Positions 1-6,451 of a stretch of DNA of 12,171 nucleotides are shown piece by piece. Location of the stretch: assembly GCA_002305915.1 (NCBI GenBank), contig DBRJ01000013.1, forward strand, positions 8,960 to 21,130. Direction: 5' to 3'. The DNA comes from Pelotomaculum sp. UBA1371. Lineage in GTDB: Bacteria > Bacillota > Desulfotomaculia > Desulfotomaculales > Pelotomaculaceae. The notes beneath the pieces were generated by a model. That model was not told where the DNA came from. It was given only the letters and a program-made list of their open reading frames with translations, and made no database searches. The translations under genes were made by a program, and so were the position numbers. Each line of letters starts with the position of its first letter. Position 1 is the stretch's first letter.

Positions 1-44
1 AAGGTGAGTTCCAGGGGGCTAAAATGGTACTGCACGAGATTTAG
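1..44 (+). CDS. C-terminal end of an unidentified upstream gene (partial)
   Basis: The frame read from base 3 gives GEFQGAKMVLHEI and then stops at TAG (42-44). The other two frames give less protein-like sequence. The stop codon sits directly against the AGGAGG (43-48) that serves the next gene, with 11 bases between stop and the following TTG, an arrangement typical of genes in one operon with coupled translation. Only 13 residues are visible, so no family can be named. That it is the tail of a real gene is an inference from the spacing and the residue mix. Confidence 0.45.
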   Translation, partial: GEFQGAKMVLHEI

Positions 45-55
45 GAGGTATTACC

Positions 56-634
56 TTGTCAGAAGAAAAGGTTTATGTTGTCAAGGAGAATAGTATTGCC
101 GATCCTTCAACTGTCGGCCTGGCCTCTTTTGGCATAGCTCTGTTTTGTCTGAGCTTTGTAAACGCAGGTCTGGTAGGGGCAGGCTCCATTGGTTTGATCA
201 TTGCCACTGCGCTGATCTGCGGCGGGCTGGTCCACATTATGGTTGCCCTCTGGGGATTCCTCAAAAATGAACTCTATACAGCCCTTGTTTTTGGTACCTA
301 CGGGGCTTTCTGGACCATTTTCTCCCTGTTCCAGCTGGGCGTGGTTCTGAAGTGGTTTGAAGTGGACCCCGGCATGATGACAATTTTCTTTATCGCCTGG
401 ACCATTTTTACCTTTTTTGTCTGGGTTGCTACACTTGCTACAAACACGGCCGTTATTATCGTTATTACCACATTATTGATTGTCTTTATACTGCTTGACC
501 TGGGGCTGGGTCAGCTGGCAGGTTATTTGGGCATCTTTACCGCCCTTGCAGCCTTATATACTTCTGCCGCCGGTCTTTTGAACACTATGTTCGGAAAGCA
601 AGTCTTGCCCGTGGGTGGACCATTAATTAAATAA
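56..634 (+). CDS. satP: Acetate uptake transporter, GPR1/FUN34/YaaH (SatP) family
   Basis: Small integral membrane protein (192 aa, the usual family length) expected to move acetate or succinate across the cytoplasmic membrane. Six hydrophobic segments can be read at about residues 18-37, 43-64, 74-99, 107-127, 131-150 and 155-177. The N-terminal family signature N-P-x-x-x-G-L appears as DPSTVGL (16-22), with Asp in place of the usual Asn. Other family-like stretches are GGLVHIMVALWGF (56-68), YGAFW (82-86) and the C-terminal KQVLPVGG. The start is TTG at 56, set by a strong AGGAGG at 43-48 with 7 bases of spacing. It probably shares an operon with the gene ending at 44. Family membership is secure; the exact substrate (acetate, other short acids or ammonium) is inferred from the family. 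Confidence 0.92.
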   Translation: MSEEKVYVVKENSIADPSTVGLASFGIALFCLSFVNAGLVGAGSIGLIIATALICGGLVHIMVALWGFLKNELYTALVFGTYGAFWTIFSLFQLGVVLKWFEVDPGMMTIFFIAWTIFTFFVWVATLATNTAVIIVITTLLIVFILLDLGLGQLAGYLGIFTALAALYTSAAGLLNTMFGKQVLPVGGPLIK

Positions 635-791
635 CATAATAGAAAAAGAGTATAGAAAAAAGACTAGAGAAATTAGGAAAGTAATATAGAAAGAGGGCAG
701 TTATATTCATAACCCACTGGAACTTAAGCCTGGTTGTTAAAAAGAATACAGTTTTCCACAGAAAATGGTAATAATCCCCGACCCTCTCCCT

Positions 792-817
792 TGCCCGTTA
801 AACGGGCACTTTTTTTT
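792..817 (+). terminator. Rho-independent terminator downstream of satP
   Basis: TGCCCG (792-797) and CGGGCA (803-808) form a 6-bp stem with a TTAAA loop, followed by C and eight Ts (810-817). It lies about 160 bases after the satP stop, so the transcript would carry a long 3' tail. No other + strand gene lies between. Confidence 0.75.
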
Positions 818-866
818 CCGGGCAGGGAAAATGCCGGCTTGAAGGGCTGTTCGATTATTCATCAAA

Positions 867-893
867 ATGATCGACTGCTGAACAGTCGATCAT
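867..893 (-). terminator. Perfect hairpin, probable terminator of the minus-strand flavoprotein gene
   Basis: ATGATCGACTG (867-877) and its exact complement CAGTCGATCAT (883-893) form an 11-bp stem around a CTGAA loop. Read on the minus strand it is followed at once by TTTTGATG, a short T run. It sits 54 bases past the stop of the minus-strand gene. The T run is weak, so the hairpin might instead stabilise the 3' end of the RNA. Confidence 0.5.
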
Positions 894-946
894 GAACGGA
901 ACGTATTTTTTTGAAAGAAGCTTACCAGTTGTGGTTATAAGTCCGG

Positions 947-1906
947 TTAATCCGGCTCGTCGTCAAACTCCTTGACCAGGTTTTCAAAAATTTTCTGCAC
1001 AGGCAGGATTTCTTTAATTTTGTAGACATTTTTACCGCAAAACACTACGCCGTCGTCAACCCGGCCCATCCGTGAGTTTTCCAGGGCCTGGATGATGCAG
1101 TACTCGCGGGAGCACTCCTTGAGACAGCCGTCGCACACCTCCGGCTGCGGGACGCAACCACCGGAAATTTTATCGGAAAAGATGTTGCGCAGGGCCCGTC
1201 CCGGCATACCCACCGGGCTTTTGATGATAATCACGTCGTCGGGGCAGGCCTTGAGGTACATCTGTTTGAAGGCGTCCGAAACCGCGCATTCGACGCTTAG
1301 AACGAAGCGGGTTGCCATCTGGACCCCGCTTGCCCCCATCCGGATCATTTTGGCGATGCCGCTTCCGTCCACAACGCCGCCGGCTGCGATGACCGGAATC
1401 TTTACCTTTGAGGTGATTTCAGGGAGAATTTCCTCGATGGACCTGTTCGTACCCAGATGTCCGCCGGCTTCGAATCCTTCCGCCACTACTGCGGAGGCAC
1501 CCAGTTTTTCGGCTATGCCGGCCAGTTTGGATGAAGATACAATGGAGACAATGGGTACGCCGGCCTCCCTGCCCCACTTGAAAATGTCCCGGGAAAACCC
1601 TGCCCCGGTAAAGATCAGGTCAATTTTTTCCTCTATGGCACTCTGGACCAGGGAAGCAAACTGGCGGACGGCAAACATGATATTGATGCCGATAATGCCC
1701 CTGGTCAGGCGCCTGGCCGTCTTGATTTCGTTTTTTAGTTCGTCGACAGTCATTCCGGTTGCGCCGATGACCCCGATTCCCCCCGCGTTGGCAACGGCGG
1801 CAGCCAGGGGCGCGGTTGAAACCCGTATAGCCATACCGCCTTGAATAATGGGATAACGGGGTACAAGATTGCCGATTTTTAATTGTGGAAATTTCATGAA
1901 CATCAT
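947..1906 (-). CDS. NAD(P)H-dependent flavin oxidoreductase, nitronate monooxygenase / FabK-like family
   Basis: Predicted cytoplasmic FMN-binding TIM-barrel enzyme of the 2-nitropropane dioxygenase superfamily. Visible motifs in order: PIIQGGM (19-25, FMN site), GGIGVIGATG (42-51), EGFEAGGHLG (143-152), where His150 is the usual catalytic base, and IPVIAAGGVVDGSGI (170-184, phosphate-binding glycines). At 319 aa it has normal family length. The C-terminal part carries a cysteine cluster at 251, 258, 261, 265 and 270. The reaction could be nitronate oxidation or enoyl reduction; sequence alone does not decide. Three Met codons lie at the start. The SD sequence AAGGAG (1911-1916 on the opposite strand) is only 3 bases from the first ATG but 6 from the second (1901-1903), so translation may begin at 1903 and give 318 aa. 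No neighbour shares its strand closely, so it is likely transcribed alone. Confidence 0.92.
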   Translation of the reverse strand: MMFMKFPQLKIGNLVPRYPIIQGGMAIRVSTAPLAAAVANAGGIGVIGATGMTVDELKNEIKTARRLTRGIIGINIMFAVRQFASLVQSAIEEKIDLIFTGAGFSRDIFKWGREAGVPIVSIVSSSKLAGIAEKLGASAVVAEGFEAGGHLGTNRSIEEILPEITSKVKIPVIAAGGVVDGSGIAKMIRMGASGVQMATRFVLSVECAVSDAFKQMYLKACPDDVIIIKSPVGMPGRALRNIFSDKISGGCVPQPEVCDGCLKECSREYCIIQALENSRMGRVDDGVVFCGKNVYKIKEILPVQKIFENLVKEFDDEPD

Positions 1907-2291
1907 TGTCTCCTTGCGATGTTTAAAGATGACATCATTTACTAAAATATTAACCCGCGCGCCGTGAATCTATAACGGCAGGACAAATTTTTTTGTTAAT
2001 AAGAGTTTCAAATACAATGGTATTCGAGGTAAAATACAGTAATCCTGTATTTACGCCGGAAAAATTATTGTATTTGTGAACAGTTTTAAAAATAATATGG
2101 AAATCGTCATCTAAAGGGGTTGCCGGGCTGCCTGGGATATTATTACAAAAAGGTATCCGGAGCCCAATGTCGAAATAGCCAGAAATTGCTATTATTATTG
2201 TACTGTTTATTATAATGGGAAAATAATTGAATAGCCAATAATTTTTCACTAACGTGAGGCCTGTCTGAAAGGTTCTGTTTTTGGGGACAGC

Positions 2292-2314
2292 AAAAAAACG
2301 CCCGGTACCGGGCG
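2292..2314 (-). terminator. Strong intrinsic terminator for the minus-strand winged-helix gene
   Basis: The 16-bp perfect palindrome CGCCCGGTACCGGGCG (2299-2314) is followed, on the minus strand, by seven Ts (2292-2298). The only minus-strand gene upstream that it can serve is the one ending at 2571, leaving a 3' untranslated stretch of about 257 bases. Confidence 0.8.
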
Positions 2315-2315
2315 C

Positions 2316-2541
2316 CCGCTGGTTATTGAACTGCCCACTACAGGCGCCCTGCGCCTGGAGTGGAGTCTGGAAGCCTTTGAGGCCGGGGCGGCAGAAGTTG
2401 CCGTACTCGCCTGCAGGTCAGGCCTGACGTTATGGGGGCGGCGGAGCCGCCCTGGGCGTTCTGGTGGCCAGGACCGGGAAAATCCCGGCCGTAGCCGGCT
2501 TTTCACCTCAGCAGCTCTACTGCGTCCGCCGGGACAGGTAG
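2316..2541 (+). pseudogene. Possible remnant of a hydrogenase iron-sulfur subunit (MvhD-like) gene
   Basis: In the frame beginning with CTG at 2319, the + strand reads LVIELPTTGALRLEWSLE followed by AFEAGAAEVAVLACRSG. This resembles, from memory, the central part of MvhD/hydrogenase delta subunits (…CxGRVDP…LEAFxxGADGVLVxGCHPGDC…). The first conserved Cys is Thr, and the sequence loses resemblance after the Cys-x-x-Gly. No start or N-terminal Cys motif precedes it, and a stop (TAA, around 2250) closes the frame upstream. About 20 bases further on, a different + frame (about 2437-2541) reads ALGVLVARTGKIPAVAG and then FSPQQLYCVRRDR with a TAG stop, also coding-like. Two short coding-like stretches in different frames with no intact ends fit a decayed gene. 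The family assignment is tentative. Confidence 0.33.
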
Positions 2542-2570
2542 GGCCGCCTTCACTGCAGCGGTTGATCCGG

Positions 2571-2876
2571 TTACTCCCTGTTCTTTTTTAATACTTCTTC
2601 GCCTTCAGGTGTTACAATAAAGAGAATAGAGTTGCCTTCAACCTTTTTTCTGTTCACAAGTCCGTGGTTGATAAAAAAGGTCAGGCTGTCCCACACTTTA
2701 GAAAAGCCTATTCCCAGGGCCTTGCCGATCTGCCGGCAGTGAACCTGGCCCGGTTTCTGGGCGTGGCAGCTCCCGGTGCAGAGCATGCCGCCCTTTTCGC
2801 TGATCAGCTTCAGTACCTCCAGGGAATGCGGTGGGAAAGAGATACCCGAGACCCCGGAATTATGCAGGTTTTGCAT
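2571..2876 (-). CDS. Small winged-helix DNA-binding protein with Cys cluster
   Basis: 101-aa protein, probably a transcriptional regulator. The start ATG (2874-2876) is chosen because AGGGGG lies 7 bases upstream; the reading frame stays open to 3044, but that extension has no ribosome site and an unlikely composition. The helix-turn-helix reads roughly from QIGKALGIGFSKVWDSLTFF to INHGLVNRKKV, followed by a beta-wing (GNSILFIVTPEGEEVL) as in ArsR/MarR-type proteins. Before the HTH lies MLCTGSCHAQKPGQVHC, with three Cys and two His, which could bind metal or act as a redox sensor; this is inference. It is divergent from the acyl-CoA ligase gene and ends at the strong terminator 2292-2314. A palindrome lies just upstream (2919-2937). 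I do not recognise a named family. Confidence 0.75.
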   Translation of the reverse strand: MQNLHNSGVSGISFPPHSLEVLKLISEKGGMLCTGSCHAQKPGQVHCRQIGKALGIGFSKVWDSLTFFINHGLVNRKKVEGNSILFIVTPEGEEVLKKNRE

Positions 2877-2918
2877 CTGATAACCCCCTTTTTGACCCGG
2901 TGGATGGTTTTGCCCTGT

Positions 2919-2937
2919 TAGGGAACAACGATCCCTA
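2919..2937. promoter_or_regulatory. Palindromic operator candidate upstream of the winged-helix gene
   Basis: TAGGGA (2919-2924) and TCCCTA (2932-2937) are perfect inverted arms separated by 7 bases. The site lies between the TATAAT at 2950-2955 (minus strand) and the gene's ribosome site, where a bound repressor would block transcription. Autoregulation by the winged-helix protein is inferred from position only. Confidence 0.4.
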
Positions 2938-3070
2938 GAATAACTCAAAATTATAAATATTGCAAAGCCTGTGCCATTATGGGCAACAGCTTCCGGGATT
3001 CCGGGGTTCTCCTGCAGGCAGGGGCGGGGCCAACTATATGACATAAATAACCTTACAGGTGCGCTGGATT

Positions 3071-3099
3071 TTGAAAAAACATTGCAACGTATTTAAAAA
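3071..3099 (+). promoter_or_regulatory. Weak sigma-A promoter candidate for the acyl-CoA ligase gene
   Basis: TTGAAA (3071-3076) and TAAAAA (3094-3099) are separated by 17 bases, about 85 bases before the ATG. The -10 box matches the consensus at four of six positions. The area is A-rich, so a chance match is possible. Confidence 0.35.
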
Positions 3100-3183
3100 A
3101 ACCATCAAGAAAAAGGACTTTTCCAAAATAGTGAGGAATAATTTCAGACATTTAAGGCCAGAAGATCTGGGGGGAATAAGAAA

Positions 3184-4833
3184 ATGACTAACGAAAACAG
3201 GCCCCGGCCCAGCCATGCTGCTCCGGGGGTCCGGCAGAACCTGGATTATCCCGTTATCCCCCTCTACCAGTTTTTAGATGACGCGGTATCCAGTTTTCCG
3301 GATGCACCGGCGGCAATCTTTGCCGGATCTATTCAGACTTACCGGGACCTGGGCGGCCAGGCGGCCCGCCTGGCCCGTGCCCTTTGGGAATTAGGGGTGC
3401 AGCGGGGGGACAGGGTTTCCCTGATGCTGCCCAACTGTCCGCAGATGATCGCCGCCTTTTACGGGGTTTTAAAGGCCGGGGGCATTGTGGTCCAGGTCAA
3501 CCCGCTATTTCTCAGCCGGGAATTGGAAAACCGGTTGAACGATTGCGGCGCTGAAACTATTATCCTGCTGGACGAGTATTTGCCCCTTCTGCAGGTCATT
3601 CAGAGCCGGACTTCCGTTAAAAATGTTATTACCGTAAACCTGGGCGGGAAGATAAAAGCTCCCCGGATGAACGGGGGGAATGTGCTGGACTACGACGCCC
3701 TGCTGGAGGGGATGGGGACTGAGGCTCCGCCGCATTTCCCCAATCCGGCAAATGACGCGGCCCTGATCCAGTATACCGGCGGGACCACGGGTGTTTCCAA
3801 GGGCGTCATGCTGACCCATTTTAATCTGGTGGCCAATACCCTGCAGGTCAGGGAGACCCTTGCCGCTGCCTGCTGCCGGGGTCAGGACAGGATCCTGGTA
3901 ACCCTGCCGCTGTTTCACGCTTATGGAATGACCCTGGGGATGAACCTGGCCGTTTCCATCGCGGGAACCCAGATCCTTCTGCCCCGGTTCGATGCCGGTG
4001 CTGTTTTAAGGGCAATCAACGAATACCGGCCGTCTTTTTTCCCGGGTACGCCCCATATGTACATGTCGCTGCTCAAACATCCCCGGCTGGCTGACTTCGA
4101 CCTTTCCTCCATTAAAGCCTGCATCAGCGTTTCGGCCCCGCTGCCCGCTGAAGCAGTGAGACGTTTCGAAGCCCTTACGGGAGGCCGGCTGGTGGAAGGC
4201 TACGGGCTTACGGAAGCTTCTCCGTTTATTACGGTCAATCCCCTCTGTGGGGCGGAAAAGCCCGGCAGCATCGGCCGGTCCCTGCCGGATACGGAATGTG
4301 CCGTCGTGAACCTGGATACCGGTGAAAAGGAGCTTCAGCCCGGTGAGTTCGGAGAATTGATTGTAAGGGGTCCCCAGGTGATGAAAGGCTACTGGAACCA
4401 GCCTGAGGAAACGGCTTACGCCCTGCGGGACGGCTGGCTCTTTACCGGTGATGTGGCCAGAATGGACGAAGACGGCTTTATTTACATCGTCAACCGCAAA
4501 AAAAGAACGATTACTGCCGTGGGTTACGATATCAACCCCAGGGATGTGGAGGACGTTATCTATGAACATCCCGGCGTCACCGAGGCGGTGGTGATCGGGA
4601 TTGACAGCCTCTATTACGAAAAGACAATCAAGGCCTATATTGTCCTGGAAGAAGGCGTGACTGTCACGGCGGAGGAAATCATCCGGTTTTGCAGGGAGCG
4701 TCTGGAAGAGTTTCAGGTGCCGAAGGTTGTCGAATTCCGGGAAAGCCTGCCTAAAACCATTGCCGGGAAGGTCCTGCGCAGGGTTTTAATTGAGGAGGAG
4801 AGGCGGAGGCACAAGCCGGTTAACTCCGGGTAA
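3184..4833 (+). CDS. Long-chain acyl-CoA ligase (AMP-forming), FadD-like
   Basis: Adenylate-forming enzyme that activates a fatty acid or related carboxylate with ATP and joins it to CoA. All core motifs of the ANL superfamily are present: the P-loop-like YTGGTTGVSKG (197-207), LPLFHAYG (241-248), the ATP/Mg motif YGLTEASP (340-347), the ribose-binding Asp in FTGDV (420-424), the hinge region VNRKKRTI (436-443), and the catalytic Lys529 in PKTIAGKV. Length (549 aa) is normal. In the stretch after the hinge, the usual SGFN is VGYD, a mild departure. The ATG at 3184 has a G-rich Shine-Dalgarno about 8 bases upstream. It appears monocistronic and ends at a strong terminator. Chain-length preference cannot be read from the sequence; a medium-chain or aromatic acid ligase remains possible. 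Confidence 0.94.
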   Translation: MTNENRPRPSHAAPGVRQNLDYPVIPLYQFLDDAVSSFPDAPAAIFAGSIQTYRDLGGQAARLARALWELGVQRGDRVSLMLPNCPQMIAAFYGVLKAGGIVVQVNPLFLSRELENRLNDCGAETIILLDEYLPLLQVIQSRTSVKNVITVNLGGKIKAPRMNGGNVLDYDALLEGMGTEAPPHFPNPANDAALIQYTGGTTGVSKGVMLTHFNLVANTLQVRETLAAACCRGQDRILVTLPLFHAYGMTLGMNLAVSIAGTQILLPRFDAGAVLRAINEYRPSFFPGTPHMYMSLLKHPRLADFDLSSIKACISVSAPLPAEAVRRFEALTGGRLVEGYGLTEASPFITVNPLCGAEKPGSIGRSLPDTECAVVNLDTGEKELQPGEFGELIVRGPQVMKGYWNQPEETAYALRDGWLFTGDVARMDEDGFIYIVNRKKRTITAVGYDINPRDVEDVIYEHPGVTEAVVIGIDSLYYEKTIKAYIVLEEGVTVTAEEIIRFCRERLEEFQVPKVVEFRESLPKTIAGKVLRRVLIEEERRRHKPVNSG

Positions 4834-4844
4834 AGAAAATGCGC

Positions 4845-4880
4845 CAGGCGGCCGGCTGATATAAGACGGCCGCCTGTTTT
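4845..4880 (+). terminator. Rho-independent terminator after the acyl-CoA ligase gene
   Basis: CAGGCGGCCG (4845-4854) pairs perfectly with CGGCCGCCTG (4867-4876) across a 12-base loop and is followed by TTTT. It lies 11 bases past the stop codon. The next gene faces it, so the stem may also limit read-through from the corA side, although there is no T run in that direction. Confidence 0.85.
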
Positions 4881-4918
4881 GAGCATGAGTTAGAAATAAA
4901 GGGCTGTGGATTGCAGCT

Positions 4919-5896
4919 TTAAAGCCACCTCAAGTTTTTGAAAATCATCAGCATCAGCCCTGAGATGCCGAAAAGGCCCGCGAAAATCACAACCGTTGAT
5001 AAATTATGATTTTGGTAAGGCAGCGGTACATTCATGCCGAAGAAGCCGGTCAAAAAGGTCAGCGGCATGAAGATGGTCGAGATCACTGTCAGGACCCGGA
5101 TGGTGTCAGTGGTGCGGGAACTGATTAACGAGTAATAGGTGGCCAGGGCGGCGTCCACCAGGTCCCGGTGGCTTTCGATGGTGTCGGTGATCCGCTCCAG
5201 GTGGTCCACCAGGTCCAGATAATAAGGCTTGATTTCTTCCCTGATATCAAAATAGGCATGGCCGCCGGAGTTGATGCTGGTAAAAATCCGCTTTTGAGGC
5301 AGGACGGCCCGGCGGATGGTCAGGATCGTCCTTTTCAGGGAAAGGAATTCCCCGGTGACTTGTTTGCTGGGCTGTTCGTATATCTCATCTTCAAGCTCGT
5401 CAATACGGACGCCGATCCGGTCCATGATGGGGAAGATATCGTCGGTGTTGCCGTCAATAATGGAATAGAGGAAAAATTCCATGCCCTTGTTCATGTATTG
5501 CGGGCTCTGCAGGCTTACCCTGGCAATCCGTCCCAGGACCGGAAGGGGTTGCTCGTGGACGGTGACCACGAAATTCGGTCCCAGAAACACGTCCAGCTGG
5601 ACCAGGGAGATTTCTTCTTCGGATTCCTCATCATAGCGAAGGGCGTGCATGACGAAGAAGTAATAGTCTTCGTAGTTGTCAAGCTTGGGGCGGGGGCTGT
5701 AACTGAGGCAGTCCTCCACCGCCAGAGGGTGAAAGTTAAAGATTTTGGCTACATACTTGATTTCTTCTTCGCTAAATTTATACAGGTCCACCCATAATAA
5801 ATCTTCTTCGTCTTTGAGGAAACGGTGTTTTTGGTCAAGGTCTACGTCGTGGCGCATGTTTTGTTCGCTGTGGCTGTAGAAATATGTTTTAATCAT
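4919..5896 (-). CDS. corA: CorA-family magnesium/cobalt channel
   Basis: Pentameric inner-membrane Mg2+ (Co2+) channel subunit, 325 aa, full length. The N-terminal two thirds is the acidic, charged cytoplasmic domain. The long stalk helix runs roughly 215-265. Two C-terminal membrane helices are at about 268-288 and 300-320, and the signature GMN of the pore mouth lies at 287-289 (TGFFGMNVPLPYQ). The start ATG (5894-5896) follows a GGGGGGT ribosome site. Regulation is visible: a sigma-A type promoter, an M-box Mg2+ riboswitch and a terminator occupy 6033-6303 upstream on the same strand, so expression should drop when Mg2+ is plentiful. That strongly supports Mg2+ as the physiological ion. 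Confidence 0.96.
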   Translation of the reverse strand: MIKTYFYSHSEQNMRHDVDLDQKHRFLKDEEDLLWVDLYKFSEEEIKYVAKIFNFHPLAVEDCLSYSPRPKLDNYEDYYFFVMHALRYDEESEEEISLVQLDVFLGPNFVVTVHEQPLPVLGRIARVSLQSPQYMNKGMEFFLYSIIDGNTDDIFPIMDRIGVRIDELEDEIYEQPSKQVTGEFLSLKRTILTIRRAVLPQKRIFTSINSGGHAYFDIREEIKPYYLDLVDHLERITDTIESHRDLVDAALATYYSLISSRTTDTIRVLTVISTIFMPLTFLTGFFGMNVPLPYQNHNLSTVVIFAGLFGISGLMLMIFKNLRWL

Positions 5897-6032
5897 CTTC
5901 TACCCCCCAATCTGACAATATTCTTTGTAGATGATGGATCCAGTAAACACGACAAAAGGAAGCCTGCTGACAGCTTTTGCCGGATGGATCAGGGTCTGGC
6001 ATTTTTTCTTTCCACCTCCCCGGATTAAAAAA

Positions 6033-6066
6033 TAAAAAAACCCTCAACAAATATAGAAGGCTTTTT
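6033..6066 (-). terminator. Riboswitch-controlled terminator in the corA leader
   Basis: On the minus strand AAAAAGCCTTC (plus 6056-6066) can pair with GAGGGTTTTTT (6035-6045) over a 10-base loop, giving an 11-bp stem with two G-U pairs that ends in a T run. The CCTTCT in its 5' arm (6055-6060) can instead pair with AGAAGG (6089-6094), just at the end of the M-box aptamer. These two pairings exclude each other, the standard form of a transcription-attenuating riboswitch. Confidence 0.75.
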
Positions 6067-6090
6067 GGCAAAAAGAATAACAAATACACC

Positions 6091-6255
6091 TTCTCCGCTC
6101 GTCAAAGTTTTGACACGTACACAGCTAGGGATGATGAACCATCCCAGCCACATTAAGTAAAACCTTAAGCCGGTAGTACCTGTTAACCCGTAGGCGTCTC
6201 TCGACATTTCCGGGCAGTGGCATGTGTCTGTGTAGAAGCCTCACCTAACGAAGAA
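6091..6255 (-). promoter_or_regulatory. M-box (ykoK leader) Mg2+-sensing riboswitch aptamer
   Basis: Read on the minus strand, the sequence carries the conserved blocks of the M-box family in order: GTTAGGTGAGGC (6238-6249), ACATGCC followed by GCCCGGAAATGTCGA and GAGACGCC (6193-6226), and GGGTTAACAGG (6179-6189). Then comes AAGGTTTTAC and a distal hairpin (GGGATGG…CCATCCC region near 6129-6145). The P1 helix can be drawn as TTCTTCG (6249-6255) with CGGAGAA (6091-6097), which gives an aptamer of 165 nt, the expected size. The family binds Mg2+ and shuts off Mg2+ transporter genes; the gene downstream here is corA. Confidence 0.93.
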
Positions 6256-6274
6256 TATTCTGTTTTCATTTTTT

Positions 6275-6303
6275 AGGATAAGCTATCCGGAGTGATAAGT
6301 CAA
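6275..6303 (-). promoter_or_regulatory. Promoter of the corA riboswitch transcript
   Basis: On the minus strand TTGACT (6298-6303) and TATCCT (6275-6280) are separated by exactly 17 bases. Initiation would fall near 6268, about a dozen bases before the P1 helix of the M-box. The agreement between promoter and aptamer position makes this a good call. Confidence 0.75.
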
Positions 6304-6391
6304 CCAGTTGCAGATATTGTCTTCTTATTTTTTTATCCGGAGGTTTAAAGCAGGCACCCGGTGAAAATGTTCATCAGCTGATTTGCTCCAG

Positions 6392-6435
6392 GTGGTGGTC
6401 CAGCATTTCAACAGGGGTAGACCGCCGCATTTTTT
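6392..6435 (+). terminator. Terminator-like hairpin with no recognised upstream gene
   Basis: GTGGTGGTC (6392-6400) pairs with GACCGCCGC (6420-6428) in a 9-bp stem with two G-U pairs and a 19-base loop, followed by A and six Ts (6430-6435). It points in the + direction, yet the only gene to its left (corA) runs the other way. It may end a small RNA starting near 6330-6340, or insulate htrA from stray transcripts. Confidence 0.5.
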
Positions 6436-6451
6436 GTAGATTAACCAGTTT

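Larger units (their letters stand above)
635..946. other. Convergent intergenic region between satP and the flavoprotein gene
   Basis: No protein-coding frame is apparent. About 636-700 is purine-rich on the + strand, with several loosely repeated TAGARAAA-like units. After that come a + strand terminator (792-817) and a perfect 11-bp hairpin (867-893) that may serve the minus-strand gene. The region separates two genes that face each other. Confidence 0.6.
1907..2570. other. Intergenic region: AT-rich part, then GC-rich island with possible gene remnant
   Basis: 1907-2250 is AT-rich and shows no convincing gene. It holds a hairpin at 2029-2054 (GTAAAATACAG against CTGTATTTAC with one bulged A) and a TATAAT at 2211-2216. 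From about 2250 the base composition changes sharply to GC-rich, with a minus-strand terminator at 2292-2314, a perfect GGGCGGC/GCCGCCC hairpin at 2436-2452, a CCGGGA/TCCCGG hairpin at 2473-2488 and fragments of what may be a decayed gene. Confidence 0.55.
2877..3183. other. Divergent intergenic region between winged-helix gene and acyl-CoA ligase
   Basis: No gene fits here. On the minus strand it contains a TATAAT (2950-2955) with no good -35 box and a palindrome at 2919-2937. On the + strand it has a weak promoter candidate (3071-3099) and a CCAGA-AGA-TCTGG inverted repeat (3158-3170) touching the ribosome site of the ligase gene. Two divergent genes sharing about 300 bases is a common layout for a regulator and its target. 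Confidence 0.5.

Noticed and set aside
1092..1844. 250-codon open frame on the + strand
   Set aside because: It is antisense to the nitronate monooxygenase-like gene, with a Pro/Ser/Thr/Ile-rich composition and no family motif.
1950..2249. 99-codon open frame on the minus strand in the AT-rich spacer
   Set aside because: It has an Asn/Ile/Phe-rich composition typical of AT-rich noncoding DNA, no clear ribosome site and no family resemblance.
2877..3044. N-terminal extension of the winged-helix protein to an ATG at 3044
   Set aside because: The ATG at 2876 has an AGGGGG site at good spacing. The extension would run through the promoter and palindrome and reads as unlikely protein.
6025..6207. 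60-codon open frame on the minus strand
   Set aside because: It lies inside the M-box aptamer and terminator, so the sequence is explained by RNA structure.
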